Origin: Clostridiales bacterium UBA735
Lineage (GTDB): Bacteria > Bacillota > Clostridia > Oscillospirales > Oscillospiraceae
DNA: 6,757 nt
Direction: 5' to 3'
NCBI GenBank assembly: GCA_002298695.1
Contig: DBLB01000031.1
Span: 3,181-9,937 of the forward strand
Part shown: positions 1 to 6,757 of the stretch, one piece after another
Layout: each line of letters starts with the position of its first letter
Numbering within the stretch: position 1 is the first letter of the stretch
The notes under the pieces: generated by a model
The model's input: only the letters and a program-made list of their open reading frames with translations
The model's database searches: none
Told to the model about the DNA's origin: nothing
Made by a program: the position numbers and the translations under genes

Positions 1-1
1 G

Positions 2-1321
2 CCGGTGCAGCAGCCGGTATTCCGAGCGGCTGGTCATAATGCGGTACGGTTCATTCGTGCCTTTTGTCACGAGGTCGTCGATCAGTGTGCCGATGTACCC
101 GTCCGAGCGTTTTAAGATCATCGGCGCGTCACCCTTGATCTTCAGCGCCGCGTTCACGCCCGCAACGAAGCCCTGCACCGCTGCCTCCTCATAGCCCGAA
201 GAGCCGTTGAACTGTCCCGCGCCGTAGAGGCCGTGCACTTTTTTGCTCTCCAGCGTCGGCAGGAGCTCCGTCGGGTCGATGCAGTCATATTCGATGGCAT
301 AGGCCGGGCGCATCATCTCCGCGTGCTCCAGCCCCGCGATCGTGTGCAGCATCGCGAGCTGCACATCCTCCGGCAGACTGGACGACAGACCCTGAATATA
401 CATCTCGTCCGTTCCGAGGCCGCACGGCTCCACAAAGAGCTGGTGCCGCGCCTTGTCCGGGAACCGGTCGATCTTCGTCTCGATCGACGGGCAGTACCGC
501 GGCCCGACCGATTCGATCATCCCGTTGAACAGCGGCGAGCGATCAAAATTCTCGCGGATGGTGCGGTGCGTCTCCTCATTCGTGTAGGTCAGATAGCAGA
601 CGGCGCGGTTCTCCGGCGGCGTCACCGTCGAGAACGAAAAGCCCTCCGGCTCCGCGTCGCCGGGCTGAACCTCCATTTTTTCCACGTCGATCGACCGCCG
701 GTTCACGCGCGGCGGCGTTCCGGTCTTGAAGCGCCGCATCCGCAGCCCGAGGCCCTTCAAACATTCCGTCAGCCCCACGCCCGCCTGCATTCCGTCCGGG
801 CCGGAGGCGTAGGCGCAGTCGCCGGTGATGACCCTGGCGTCCAGATACGTGCCTGATGCGATGACGACGGCCTTCACGCGGTAGACCGCGCCGAGACGCG
901 TCGTCACGGAGCAGACCGCCCCGTTCTCTACGCCGATCTCCGTCACCATCGCCTGCTTGAGGTCGAGGCTTTCCTGCCGCTCGAGCAGCTGCTTCATATG
1001 CTCCTGATAGCGCCGCCGGTCGGCCTGCGCGCGCAGCGAATGAACGGCGGGGCCTTTCCCGAGGTTCAGCATCCGGTACTGGATGCAGCAGGCGTCCGCC
1101 GCCTTTCCCATCTCTCCGCCGAGCGCGTCCAGCTCCCGCACCAGATGGCCCTTGCCCGTCCCGCCGATGGCCGGGTTGCACGGCATATTGCCGACCGCGT
1201 CGAGATTGATCGTAAATACGACCGTTCGCAGTCCCATCCGCGCGCAGGCCAGCCCTGCCTCGATCCCGGCGTGTCCGGCCCCGATCACCGCCGCATCATA
1301 GCTTCCCGCTTCAAATCTCAT
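2..1321 (-). CDS. mnmG: MnmG (GidA), tRNA uridine-5-carboxymethylaminomethyl modification enzyme, partial (C-terminus beyond left edge)
   Basis: FAD-dependent enzyme that, together with the GTPase MnmE, installs the (carboxymethyl)aminomethyl group on C5 of wobble U34 in certain tRNAs. The 440 residues visible match the N-terminal FAD/NAD-binding part of a family usually about 620-640 residues long. The helical C-terminal domain that contacts MnmE and tRNA is outside the window. Visible hallmarks are the dinucleotide-binding motif GAGHAG (residues 14-19), [16 protein letters not shown] with Cys48, [15 protein letters not shown] with Cys277, and [13 protein letters not shown]. The two cysteines match the conserved catalytic pair (Cys47 and Cys277 in E. 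coli). The start ATG follows GAGGG with 7 bases of spacing, and the N-terminus ([16 protein letters not shown]) fits the family. The gene has its own promoter (1355-1383) and is separated from udk by a terminator. The reading frame is open to the edge with no frameshift. Confidence 0.97.
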   Translation of the reverse strand, partial: MRFEAGSYDAAVIGAGHAGIEAGLACARMGLRTVVFTINLDAVGNMPCNPAIGGTGKGHLVRELDALGGEMGKAADACCIQYRMLNLGKGPAVHSLRAQADRRRYQEHMKQLLERQESLDLKQAMVTEIGVENGAVCSVTTRLGAVYRVKAVVIASGTYLDARVITGDCAYASGPDGMQAGVGLTECLKGLGLRMRRFKTGTPPRVNRRSIDVEKMEVQPGDAEPEGFSFSTVTPPENRAVCYLTYTNEETHRTIRENFDRSPLFNGMIESVGPRYCPSIETKIDRFPDKARHQLFVEPCGLGTDEMYIQGLSSSLPEDVQLAMLHTIAGLEHAEMMRPAYAIEYDCIDPTELLPTLESKKVHGLYGAGQFNGSSGYEEAAVQGFVAGVNAALKIKGDAPMILKRSDGYIGTLIDDLVTKGTNEPYRIMTSRSEYRLLHR

Positions 1322-1354
1322 ACCTGTTCCCTCGGTTTTCTGAAATAACAACTT

Positions 1355-1383
1355 ATTATAGCAATCTTTCGAAAAATCCGCAA
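1355..1383 (-). promoter_or_regulatory. Sigma-A-type promoter of mnmG
   Basis: On the minus strand there is a perfect -10 box TATAAT (1355-1360), a 17-base spacer, and a -35-like TTGCGG (1378-1383), which matches the TTGACA consensus in its first three bases. The predicted transcription start is near 1348, giving a leader of roughly 27 bases before the mnmG ATG. It lies just downstream of the udk terminator, so mnmG should be transcribed independently of the salvage genes. This is based on sequence match only. Confidence 0.75.
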
Positions 1384-1413
1384 GACCTTCTCCGGCGCCG
1401 TGCAGCAGCGCGT

Positions 1414-1449
1414 AAAAATGCGCCCGGCGGAAGCTTCCGTCGGGCGCAT
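1414..1449 (-). terminator. Intrinsic terminator downstream of udk
   Basis: The inverted repeat 1418-1449 has 16-base arms (ATGCGCCCGACGGAAG against CTTCCGCCGGGCGCAT on the minus strand) with one mismatch that becomes a G-U pair in RNA. The apex is the palindrome AAGCTT, so a few central bases must open as the loop. A run of five T (1418-1414, minus strand) follows the stem directly. It begins 10 bases past the udk stop, the expected place for the end of the pdp-udk transcript. No T run follows on the plus strand, so it is one-directional. Confidence 0.88.
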
Positions 1450-1459
1450 CCTTGTGATA

Positions 1460-2080
1460 TCAGGTTTCGTCGATGTGTCGTTGGATGCGGTTGATGATCA
1501 TCTCGAGCGCGATGAGGTTTTTGCCGCCCTCTGGAACGATGAGATTCGCGCTGCGCTTGCTGGGCTCGACGAACTGCTCGTGCATGGGTTTGACCGTCGT
1601 CATGTACTGCTCGATGACCGAGTCGATCGTGCGGCCGCGCTTTTTCACGTCGCGCCGGATGCGGCGGCAGAGGCGCACATCCGCGTCCGCGTCGACAAAG
1701 ATCCGGATGTCCATCTCATCGCAGAGCGCGCGGCTTGCGAAGATCAGAATGCCTTCGACGACGATGACCTTGCGTGGTTCCACACGCAGTACCTCGGCGG
1801 AGCGGTTGTGGACGGTGTAGTCATACGTCGGGCACTCGATGGCCTGCCCGGCCTTGAGTTGCTGGAGGTGGCCGATCATGAGATCGGTGTCAAACGCGTC
1901 CGGATGGTCATAGTTCAGGTGGGTGCGCTCCTCATAGCTCAGCTCGTCGTGGCGCTTATAATAGTTGTCGTGGCTGAGAACGCTGATGTCGTCCCCAAAC
2001 CGGTTCACGAGCGCCTTGACCAGCGTCGTCTTTCCGCTGCCGGTGCCGCCGGCAATTCCAATTACGATCACATCTGCCAT
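1460..2080 (-). CDS. udk: Uridine kinase (uridine/cytidine kinase)
   Basis: Cytoplasmic P-loop kinase of pyrimidine salvage that phosphorylates uridine and cytidine to UMP and CMP using a nucleoside triphosphate. The 206-residue length is typical of bacterial Udk. Visible motifs are the P-loop GGTGSGKT (residues 11-18), HDNYYK (37-42) with the probable catalytic aspartate D38, NYDHPDAFD (56-64), PTYDY (84-88) of the nucleoside pocket, the strand VIVVEGIL (105-112), and the lid-like arginine-rich RRIRRDVKKRGR (139-150). The ATG is preceded by AAAAGGAG (2088-2095) with 7 bases of spacing, and this Shine-Dalgarno abuts the TAA of pdp. The 15-base gap to pdp and the terminator after the stop indicate that udk is the last gene of a pdp-udk operon. 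Nothing is broken or unusual in the protein. Confidence 0.97.
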   Translation of the reverse strand: MADVIVIGIAGGTGSGKTTLVKALVNRFGDDISVLSHDNYYKRHDELSYEERTHLNYDHPDAFDTDLMIGHLQQLKAGQAIECPTYDYTVHNRSAEVLRVEPRKVIVVEGILIFASRALCDEMDIRIFVDADADVRLCRRIRRDVKKRGRTIDSVIEQYMTTVKPMHEQFVEPSKRSANLIVPEGGKNLIALEMIINRIQRHIDET

Positions 2081-2095
2081 ATCCCGTCTCCTTTT

Positions 2096-3397
<1,302 letters not shown>

Positions 3398-3405
3398 GGG
3401 AAAAA

Positions 3406-3412
3406 CTCCTTT
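3406..3412 (-). promoter_or_regulatory. Ribosome binding site that sets the pdp start
   Basis: AAAGGAG on the minus strand sits 8 bases before the ATG at 3397. It decides against the longer in-frame starts (ATG at 3415 and candidates further upstream toward 3544), whose encoded N-terminal extension is simply translated repeat sequence. A pyrimidine run 3430-3440, CTCCCTTTTCT on the minus strand, is partly complementary to it. Confidence 0.85.
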
Positions 3413-3416
3413 CATT

Positions 3417-3434
3417 TTTTCTCTGAAGAGAAAA
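3417..3434 (-). repeat. Short inverted repeat in the pdp leader
   Basis: Arms TTTTCTCT (3417-3424) and AGAGAAAA (3427-3434) form an 8-base inverted repeat with a 2-base centre, so realistically about 7 pairs around a 4-base loop. It lies 4 bases upstream of the pdp Shine-Dalgarno. It is AT-rich and weak as a hairpin, and has the same base composition as the longer polypyrimidine repeats next to it. It may be a decayed copy or a chance structure. Confidence 0.45.
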
Positions 3435-3453
3435 GGGAGATGTTTTTGCGCCC

Positions 3454-3521
3454 CCCATTCTTTTCTTTCTCTTTTCGGAGAAAGAAAAGAACCGCCGCGC
3501 CCGGTGAAGAAAAGGAAAGAG
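3454..3521 (+). repeat. Polypurine/polypyrimidine inverted-repeat module, left copy
   Basis: CCCA followed by a perfect 14-bp hairpin: TTCTTTTCTTTCTC (3458-3471), loop TTTTCG, GAGAAAGAAAAGAA (3478-3491). After a divergent 15-base spacer comes AAGAAAAGGAAAGAG (3507-3521). It matches, in inverted orientation, the module at 3802-3867: the first 18 bases are identical, the second hairpin arm is identical, and the distal purine tract differs by one extra G. The loops and spacers differ. The length is 68 bases. Confidence 0.85.
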
Positions 3522-3801
3522 AGCGTTCGAAACCGGAAGTGCATCCCGTGCCGCCATCATGTAACAGCTCAGTTGCCCGGTCTTATTGCCCGCCCCTGGT
3601 CACCTCACGAGGCCCGACTACGCGCCGCACGCTATCTTGATGATGGCGGGCAGCTGACTGCGGGCTGATTTTTTGACGCAGCTCCGCCGAAAGGCGATGC
3701 GCAGAGCGCAGAGTCCTTTCGGGTGGTAGGGTCTGACGCGACGGACAGCTGATGGCCGAGATTTTCAGAGGCCAATTCAGGACAACGGTCAGCACTCAGC
3801 C
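3522..3801. other. Non-coding interior between the two inverted modules
   Basis: No convincing gene: a 70-codon frame on the minus strand (3583-3795) has no family features and no good ribosome binding site. The interior has several small structures: a 10-bp inverted repeat CCGCCATCAT (3551-3560) with ATGATGGCGG (3640-3649), an 8-bp inverted repeat CCGAAAGG (3687-3694) with CCTTTCGG (3715-3722), a competing stem CGCC-GAAA-GGCG (3685-3696), and a tandem duplication of GCGCAGA (3699-3712). No riboswitch class, tRNA or clear promoter was recognised on either strand, although the promoter of pdp must lie in or near this block unless the gene depends on read-through. Confidence 0.5.
3551..3649. 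repeat. 10-bp inverted repeat with long loop
   Basis: CCGCCATCAT (3551-3560) and ATGATGGCGG (3640-3649) are perfectly complementary and are separated by 79 bases. A second, imperfect pairing is possible between 3565-3579 (CAGCTCAGTTGCCCG) and 3647-3660. The two pairings share bases 3647-3649 and so partly compete. This suggests a folded RNA or DNA element, but it could be chance in GC-rich DNA. Confidence 0.45.
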
Positions 3802-3867
3802 CTCTTTCTTTTCTTGGAAGATTGAAACCGTTCTTTTCTTTCTCAGCAGGAGAAAGAAAAGAATGGG
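3802..3867 (-). repeat. Polypurine/polypyrimidine inverted-repeat module, right copy
   Basis: CTCTTTCTTTTCTT (3802-3815), a 15-base spacer, then a perfect 14-bp hairpin TTCTTTTCTTTCTC (3831-3844), loop AGCAG, GAGAAAGAAAAGAA (3850-3863), then TGGG. It is the inverted counterpart of 3454-3521, with identical hairpin arms but a different loop. The tract 3802-3815 is the exact mirror image of the arm 3831-3844. No T run follows the hairpin on either strand, so it does not look like an intrinsic terminator. Confidence 0.85.
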
Positions 3868-3901
3868 TTCAAAGTGGACCGGTGGGGGCAGGAGATTCCG
3901 G

Positions 3902-3939
3902 AAAAAGGGGCCATGGGAAAGGCGGGGCCTTTCCCATGG
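3902..3939 (-). terminator. Probable intrinsic terminator of the nup transporter operon
   Basis: A perfect 13-bp stem, CCATGGGAAAGGC and GCCTTTCCCATGG on the minus strand (3911-3939), has a 3-base loop CCC and lies 7 bases past the nupQ-like stop codon. It is followed by CCCC (3910-3907) and then five T (3906-3902). The stem is strong and the position is right. The four C between stem and T run are atypical and may weaken termination or allow read-through toward pdp. Confidence 0.7.
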
Positions 3940-3946
3940 GCTGTGA

Positions 3947-4978
3947 TCACCGCTGTCCCTTGTCGTAGGGGATGCCCTCGGCCTTCGGAGCGCGGGAGCT
4001 CTTCGAGGTGAACGCGAGCACGATGAGCGTGATGAGATACGGGAGCAGACGGTAGAAGTGGCTGTTCAAGCCGATGGTATTCAGCCAGTAAATGCCGTCG
4101 CCGTTGATGTCGAGCGTGGAGTATGACGCCGCGATGCACTTAAAGAGGCCGAACAGCAGCGCGCCGCCCGCCACGTTCAGCGGCTTCCAGTTGCCGAAGA
4201 TCATAACCGCGAGAGCGAGGAAGCCGAAGCCCGCCACGTCGCCGTTCGAGCTGCAGTTGGCCGTTGTGAGAGCGTAGACAAAGCCGCCCATGCCGGCGAG
4301 AGCGCCGGAGATCGAAACGCCGGCGTAGCGCATTTTCACCACGTTGATGCCGAGCGACGCCGCCGCCTGCGGGTTTTCGCCGCACGCGCGCAGACGGAGA
4401 CCGAAGCGCGTTTTATAGAGGATGACGGAGAGTATGATGAAGATCAGAATGCTGATATACGTTGCAAAATAGACCTTGTGCAGAAACGTCTCGCCGAGGA
4501 AACCGAGATCCGCGCTGCGGTCAAAGCCGAGCGTCGTTTTCTTGACCATGAACCAGCTCGCGCTGTCGCCGGAGAGCATCTGCAGCGTGTTCTGATTGGC
4601 GATGATGCGGATGAGGAACAGCACCAGCGCAGGGGCGAGCATATTCAGCGCCGTGCCGCCGATGGTCTGGTCGGCCTTGAGGTTGATGGCCGCAAACGCC
4701 AGCAGCAGCGAGAACACCGCGCCGAGCGCCGCCGCGACGAGCATCGTCAGGAACATATAGCCCTGCAGCGCCATCCAGTCGCCCGCGGCCTTAGCCGCGT
4801 CAAAGCAGCCGGTGGCCTGCAGAATGCGCACGAACAGCACGCCGATGAACGCACCGAAGATCATAATGCCTTCGAGCGCGAGGTTGATGATGCCGCTGCG
4901 CTCGGCAAAAATGCCCGCGAGTGCCACGATCATCAGAGGGATCGCATAAATGAGCGTCTGTCGGATCAGAAAAGACAT
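3947..4978 (-). CDS. nupQ: Nucleoside ABC transporter permease, NupQ-like
   Basis: Second membrane subunit of a Bmp-type nucleoside importer (BPD_transp_2 permease family). With the start at 4978 it has 343 residues. Hydrophobic segments recur along the chain, with family landmarks GIFAERSGIINLALEGIM (22-39), LKADQTIGGTALNMLAPA (100-117), TRFGLRLRACGENPQAAASL (190-209), SGALAGMGGFVYAL (224-237) and GFGFLALAVMIFG (250-262). The ATG overlaps the stop of nupP by one base (TAATG), indicating translational coupling. AAAGGAGG lies at 4989-4996, 10 bases before the ATG. The frame continues upstream inside nupP, but that part is a shadow. Nucleoside specificity is inferred from the family and from pdp and udk downstream. 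The B. subtilis homologues are named for guanosine uptake, but here a pyrimidine or broad specificity is likely. Confidence 0.9.
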   Translation of the reverse strand: MSFLIRQTLIYAIPLMIVALAGIFAERSGIINLALEGIMIFGAFIGVLFVRILQATGCFDAAKAAGDWMALQGYMFLTMLVAAALGAVFSLLLAFAAINLKADQTIGGTALNMLAPALVLFLIRIIANQNTLQMLSGDSASWFMVKKTTLGFDRSADLGFLGETFLHKVYFATYISILIFIILSVILYKTRFGLRLRACGENPQAAASLGINVVKMRYAGVSISGALAGMGGFVYALTTANCSSNGDVAGFGFLALAVMIFGNWKPLNVAGGALLFGLFKCIAASYSTLDINGDGIYWLNTIGLNSHFYRLLPYLITLIVLAFTSKSSRAPKAEGIPYDKGQR

Positions 4979-6249
4979 TACTCCTGCGCCTCCTTTCCTT
5001 CCGCCGCCGGGAGAACTCCGGCGCCGGTCTCGTCCTGCGGTACCACCGGTTCCGCAGCCGGTTCGGCGGTCTCCGTGTGCGCCGTTTTCTTCTTTTTCCG
5101 TCCGCTGATCCACATTTTGATGACCAGCGAGAACGCCGCCATATACACGATCACGGCGATGATAACGTCGGTGATGTATTCGTTATAGGCGGTCAGGTTC
5201 GTGATCTGCATACCGGCGATGTCCAGAATGGACATGAAGCAGCCGGTGAAGATCACGGCGATGGGGTTGTTCACGGCGAGCAGCGCCACGGCGATGCCGT
5301 TGAAGCCCGCAGCGGGGAGCGTCTGGTAGGTGTTCCAGTAAAACTCCGTATTGCCTGCGAGGTAGTAAAGCGAGCCGGCGGCGCCGGCGAGTGCGCCCGC
5401 GATCGCCATGGAAAGAACGATGTTGCGCTTATCGTGGATACCGGCATAGCGGGCCGCGTGGCGGTTGGCGCCGCAGGCGCGCAGCTCGTAGCCGAACGTC
5501 GTTTTTGTGAGAACGATGTAAATGACGATGGCCAGGGCAATGGCGATCAGAATGCCGCCGCTGACCTGCGAGCCGGGGAAGAGCTTATCGAGTCCGAACT
5601 TGGATGTGGAAACGTTGTTGAACGTCGTCTTGTAAATGTAGCCGGACTTCGTGTTCTCCACTATATTTTTGAGATTGCTGATATCAAAGAGCCACGTGAC
5701 GATGTTTGCCGCGATCCAGTTGGTCATGATGCAGGCGATGACCTCGTTGATGTTCAGCAGCGCCTTGAGCAGGCCGGGGATCGAACCCCAGAGCGCGCCC
5801 GCCGCCATGCCGCCGAGGAACGCCAGCAGCCAGATGATCACGGGGGAAACCTGCTCGGAGGGAATGCTCAGCGCGATGAAAAGCGTGGCGCATGTACCGG
5901 CGAGATACTGTCCCGGCGCGCCGATGTTGAAAAGACCGGTCTTGAATGCCGTCGCCACCGAGAGCCCCGTGAGGATCAGCGGCATGGCGCGGAAGAGCAT
6001 GTTGCCCATGCTCGTGGGGTTGAAGCCGAACGTCAGCGTGCCGGCGGCGTCGCGCCCGGTGCTGAAAAGGCCGAAGAACACGAGCCGGATGCCTTCCCAG
6101 GCGCTCTGGAAGCCCAGGGACTTGTTCGTGCAGCCGACGATCAGAATGAGCAGCGTGCCGGCCAGAAGGCCAATGAGGATGGAGAGCAGCGACGCGATGA
6201 CCGAACGCGTGCTGTCCTTATGCCAGAAGGAGGTCTTTTGTTCTTTCAT
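4978..6249 (-). CDS. nupP: Nucleoside ABC transporter permease, NupP-like
   Basis: First membrane subunit of the Bmp-type nucleoside importer, 423 residues. A cytoplasmic N-terminus leads into a hydrophobic segment (about 17-39). Family landmarks are GLFNIGAPGQYLAG (105-118), NINEVIACIMTNWIA (166-180), TTFGYELRACGANRHAARYA (250-269), and SMAIAGALAGAAGSLYYLAG (280-299). The membrane part ends near residue 380. A charged tail follows: GRKKKK (383-388), then about 35 residues rich in Ala, Glu and Pro with no predicted function, probably cytoplasmic and disordered. The start ATG overlaps the nupO-like stop by four bases (ATGA), with GGGGAGGAG at 6255-6263 and 5 bases of spacing. It should pair with the NupQ-like subunit as a heterodimeric channel energised by the NupO-like ATPase. 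Confidence 0.92.
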   Translation of the reverse strand: MKEQKTSFWHKDSTRSVIASLLSILIGLLAGTLLILIVGCTNKSLGFQSAWEGIRLVFFGLFSTGRDAAGTLTFGFNPTSMGNMLFRAMPLILTGLSVATAFKTGLFNIGAPGQYLAGTCATLFIALSIPSEQVSPVIIWLLAFLGGMAAGALWGSIPGLLKALLNINEVIACIMTNWIAANIVTWLFDISNLKNIVENTKSGYIYKTTFNNVSTSKFGLDKLFPGSQVSGGILIAIALAIVIYIVLTKTTFGYELRACGANRHAARYAGIHDKRNIVLSMAIAGALAGAAGSLYYLAGNTEFYWNTYQTLPAAGFNGIAVALLAVNNPIAVIFTGCFMSILDIAGMQITNLTAYNEYITDVIIAVIVYMAAFSLVIKMWISGRKKKKTAHTETAEPAAEPVVPQDETGAGVLPAAEGKEAQE

Positions 6250-6757
6250 TTTTTCTCCTCCCCGTTCTGCCGCTTCGCGCCAGCCATGTAAAGGCCGAGC
6301 TCTTCCACGGAAACTTTCTTCGGATCAAATTCGCCGACGATCTCGCCTTCGTACATCACGAGGATGCGGTCGGAGAGGTTCATCACCTCGTCGAGTTCGA
6401 GCGAGACGAGCAGGACGGCTTTCCCCTCGTCGCGCTCGTGGACGAGCTGGCGGTGGATGTACTCAATAGCGCCGACGTCGAGACCGCGCGTCGGCTGCAC
6501 CGCAACGATCAGCGGCATCTCACGGTCGATCTCGCGGGCGACGATCGCCTTCTGCTGGTTGCCGCCGGACATGCTGCGCACGACCGTCACCGGACCCTGG
6601 CCGGAACGGATGTCGTATTCTTCGATCAGCTTGTCGGCGTACTTGCGCACCTCGTCAAAGCGAATAAAGCCGCCGTGCTGGAACTGCGGCTCGAAATAGC
6701 GCTGCAAAACGAGATTCTGCTCGAGCGTATAGTCGAGCACCAGACCGTGCTTGTGGC
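6246..6757 (-). CDS. nupO: Nucleoside ABC transporter ATP-binding protein, NupO-like, partial (N-terminus beyond right edge)
   Basis: C-terminal 169 residues of a two-domain ATPase of the RbsA/MglA/NupO type, energising the nucleoside importer on the cytoplasmic side. The visible part is the end of the second nucleotide-binding domain: [17 protein letters not shown] (window residues 1-17), ABC signature SMSGGNQQK (61-69), and the Walker B region [18 protein letters not shown] (81-98). The usual Asp-Glu pair before PT is replaced by Val-Gln (AVQPT), and Ser stands where the H-loop His is expected (LLVSLELDE). As I recall, both are normal for the second domain of this family, so the first domain, off-window, should hold the canonical catalytic site. 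A GTG at 6740-6738 is internal, not the start, because the frame and conserved sequence continue to the edge. The TGA overlaps the nupP ATG. The full protein is probably about 500 residues, and the BmpA-type receptor gene is probably further upstream. Confidence 0.93.
   Translation of the reverse strand, partial: HKHGLVLDYTLEQNLVLQRYFEPQFQHGGFIRFDEVRKYADKLIEEYDIRSGQGPVTVVRSMSGGNQQKAIVAREIDREMPLIVAVQPTRGLDVGAIEYIHRQLVHERDEGKAVLLVSLELDEVMNLSDRILVMYEGEIVGEFDPKKVSVEELGLYMAGAKRQNGEEKK

Larger units (their letters stand above)
3454..3867. mobile_element. Possible MITE-like or dispersed intergenic repeat element bounded by inverted hairpin modules
   Basis: The two inverted modules enclose about 280 bases without a credible gene, giving a 414-base unit with long imperfect terminal inverted repeats that are each self-complementary. 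No transposase is encoded. I see no clear target-site duplication in the bases just outside (GCGCCC on the left, TTCAAA on the right). The unit lies wholly between the nup terminator and pdp, a tolerated insertion site. The structure is directly visible; the claim that it is or was mobile is inference. Alternatively, two copies of a short palindromic intergenic repeat may have landed here independently. Confidence 0.4.

Noticed and set aside
3398..3544. Longer pdp reading frame adding about 49 N-terminal residues
   Set aside because: The extension translates the hairpin repeat and leader, has no ribosome binding site, and makes the protein longer than its family. The start at 3397 has a good Shine-Dalgarno and gives the usual 433 residues.
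3583..3795. 70-codon minus-strand frame in the gap as a small gene
   Set aside because: No recognisable domain, no good ribosome binding site, arginine- and serine-rich as expected of random GC-rich DNA, and it lies inside the structured or repeat block.
3454..3867. CRISPR array
   Set aside because: There are only two modules, they are inverted relative to each other, and there is no regular spacer series or cas gene.
3752..3946. 64-codon plus-strand frame in the gap
   Set aside because: It runs through the right repeat module and the terminator hairpin, has no family match, and opposes every other gene.
5077..6291. 404-codon plus-strand frame
   Set aside because: It is antisense to the NupP-like permease and has the Arg/Gly/Asp/Glu-rich composition typical of shadow frames opposite membrane proteins.
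6246..6740. ATPase gene starting at the GTG at 6740
   Set aside because: Conserved sequence (HKHGLV) continues in frame upstream to the window edge, and the visible domain is only the end of the second ATPase domain.
6246..6757. Loss-of-function ATPase because of the degenerate Walker B and missing H-loop His
   Set aside because: These substitutions are normal for the second nucleotide-binding domain of the RbsA/NupO-type ATPases; the first domain is not in the window.

Overview
All six recognisable genes in this window lie on the minus strand, so transcription runs from right to left. The DNA is GC-rich. The genes have strong purine-rich Shine-Dalgarno sequences and the protein types are those of Gram-positive Bacillota: a Bmp-type nucleoside ABC importer, a 433-residue pyrimidine-nucleoside phosphorylase like that of Bacillus, and a clostridial-style MnmG. 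A GC-rich member of the Clostridia, such as a gut Oscillospiraceae-like bacterium, is my best guess. That placement is inference, since no rRNA or tRNA gene is present.

In transcription order, the right part (6757-3947) holds the end of a tandem-domain ABC ATPase (nupO-like, cut by the window edge) and two permeases (nupP-like and nupQ-like). Their stop and start codons overlap (ATGA, then TAATG), so they form one translationally coupled operon for nucleoside uptake. It ends in a GC-rich hairpin at 3902-3939. The lipoprotein receptor expected for this transporter would lie beyond the right edge.

Next comes about 550 bases without a gene (3398-3946). It contains the most unusual structure in the window: two inverted copies of a roughly 67-base polypurine/polypyrimidine module, each able to form a perfect 14-bp hairpin, flanking about 280 bases of non-coding DNA. 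The layout resembles a small non-autonomous element (MITE-like) or a dispersed intergenic repeat.

The middle part (3397-1460) holds pdp and udk, 15 bases apart and probably cotranscribed, followed by a strong intrinsic terminator at 1414-1449. With the importer they form a pyrimidine nucleoside salvage locus. Nucleosides enter the cell, then are either split by Pdp into base plus (deoxy)ribose-1-phosphate or phosphorylated by Udk to UMP/CMP.

The left part is the first 440 residues of mnmG, a tRNA wobble-uridine modification enzyme unrelated to salvage. It has its own good sigma-A-type promoter (TTGCGG-N17-TATAAT) between the udk terminator and its start. The remainder of mnmG runs off the left edge.
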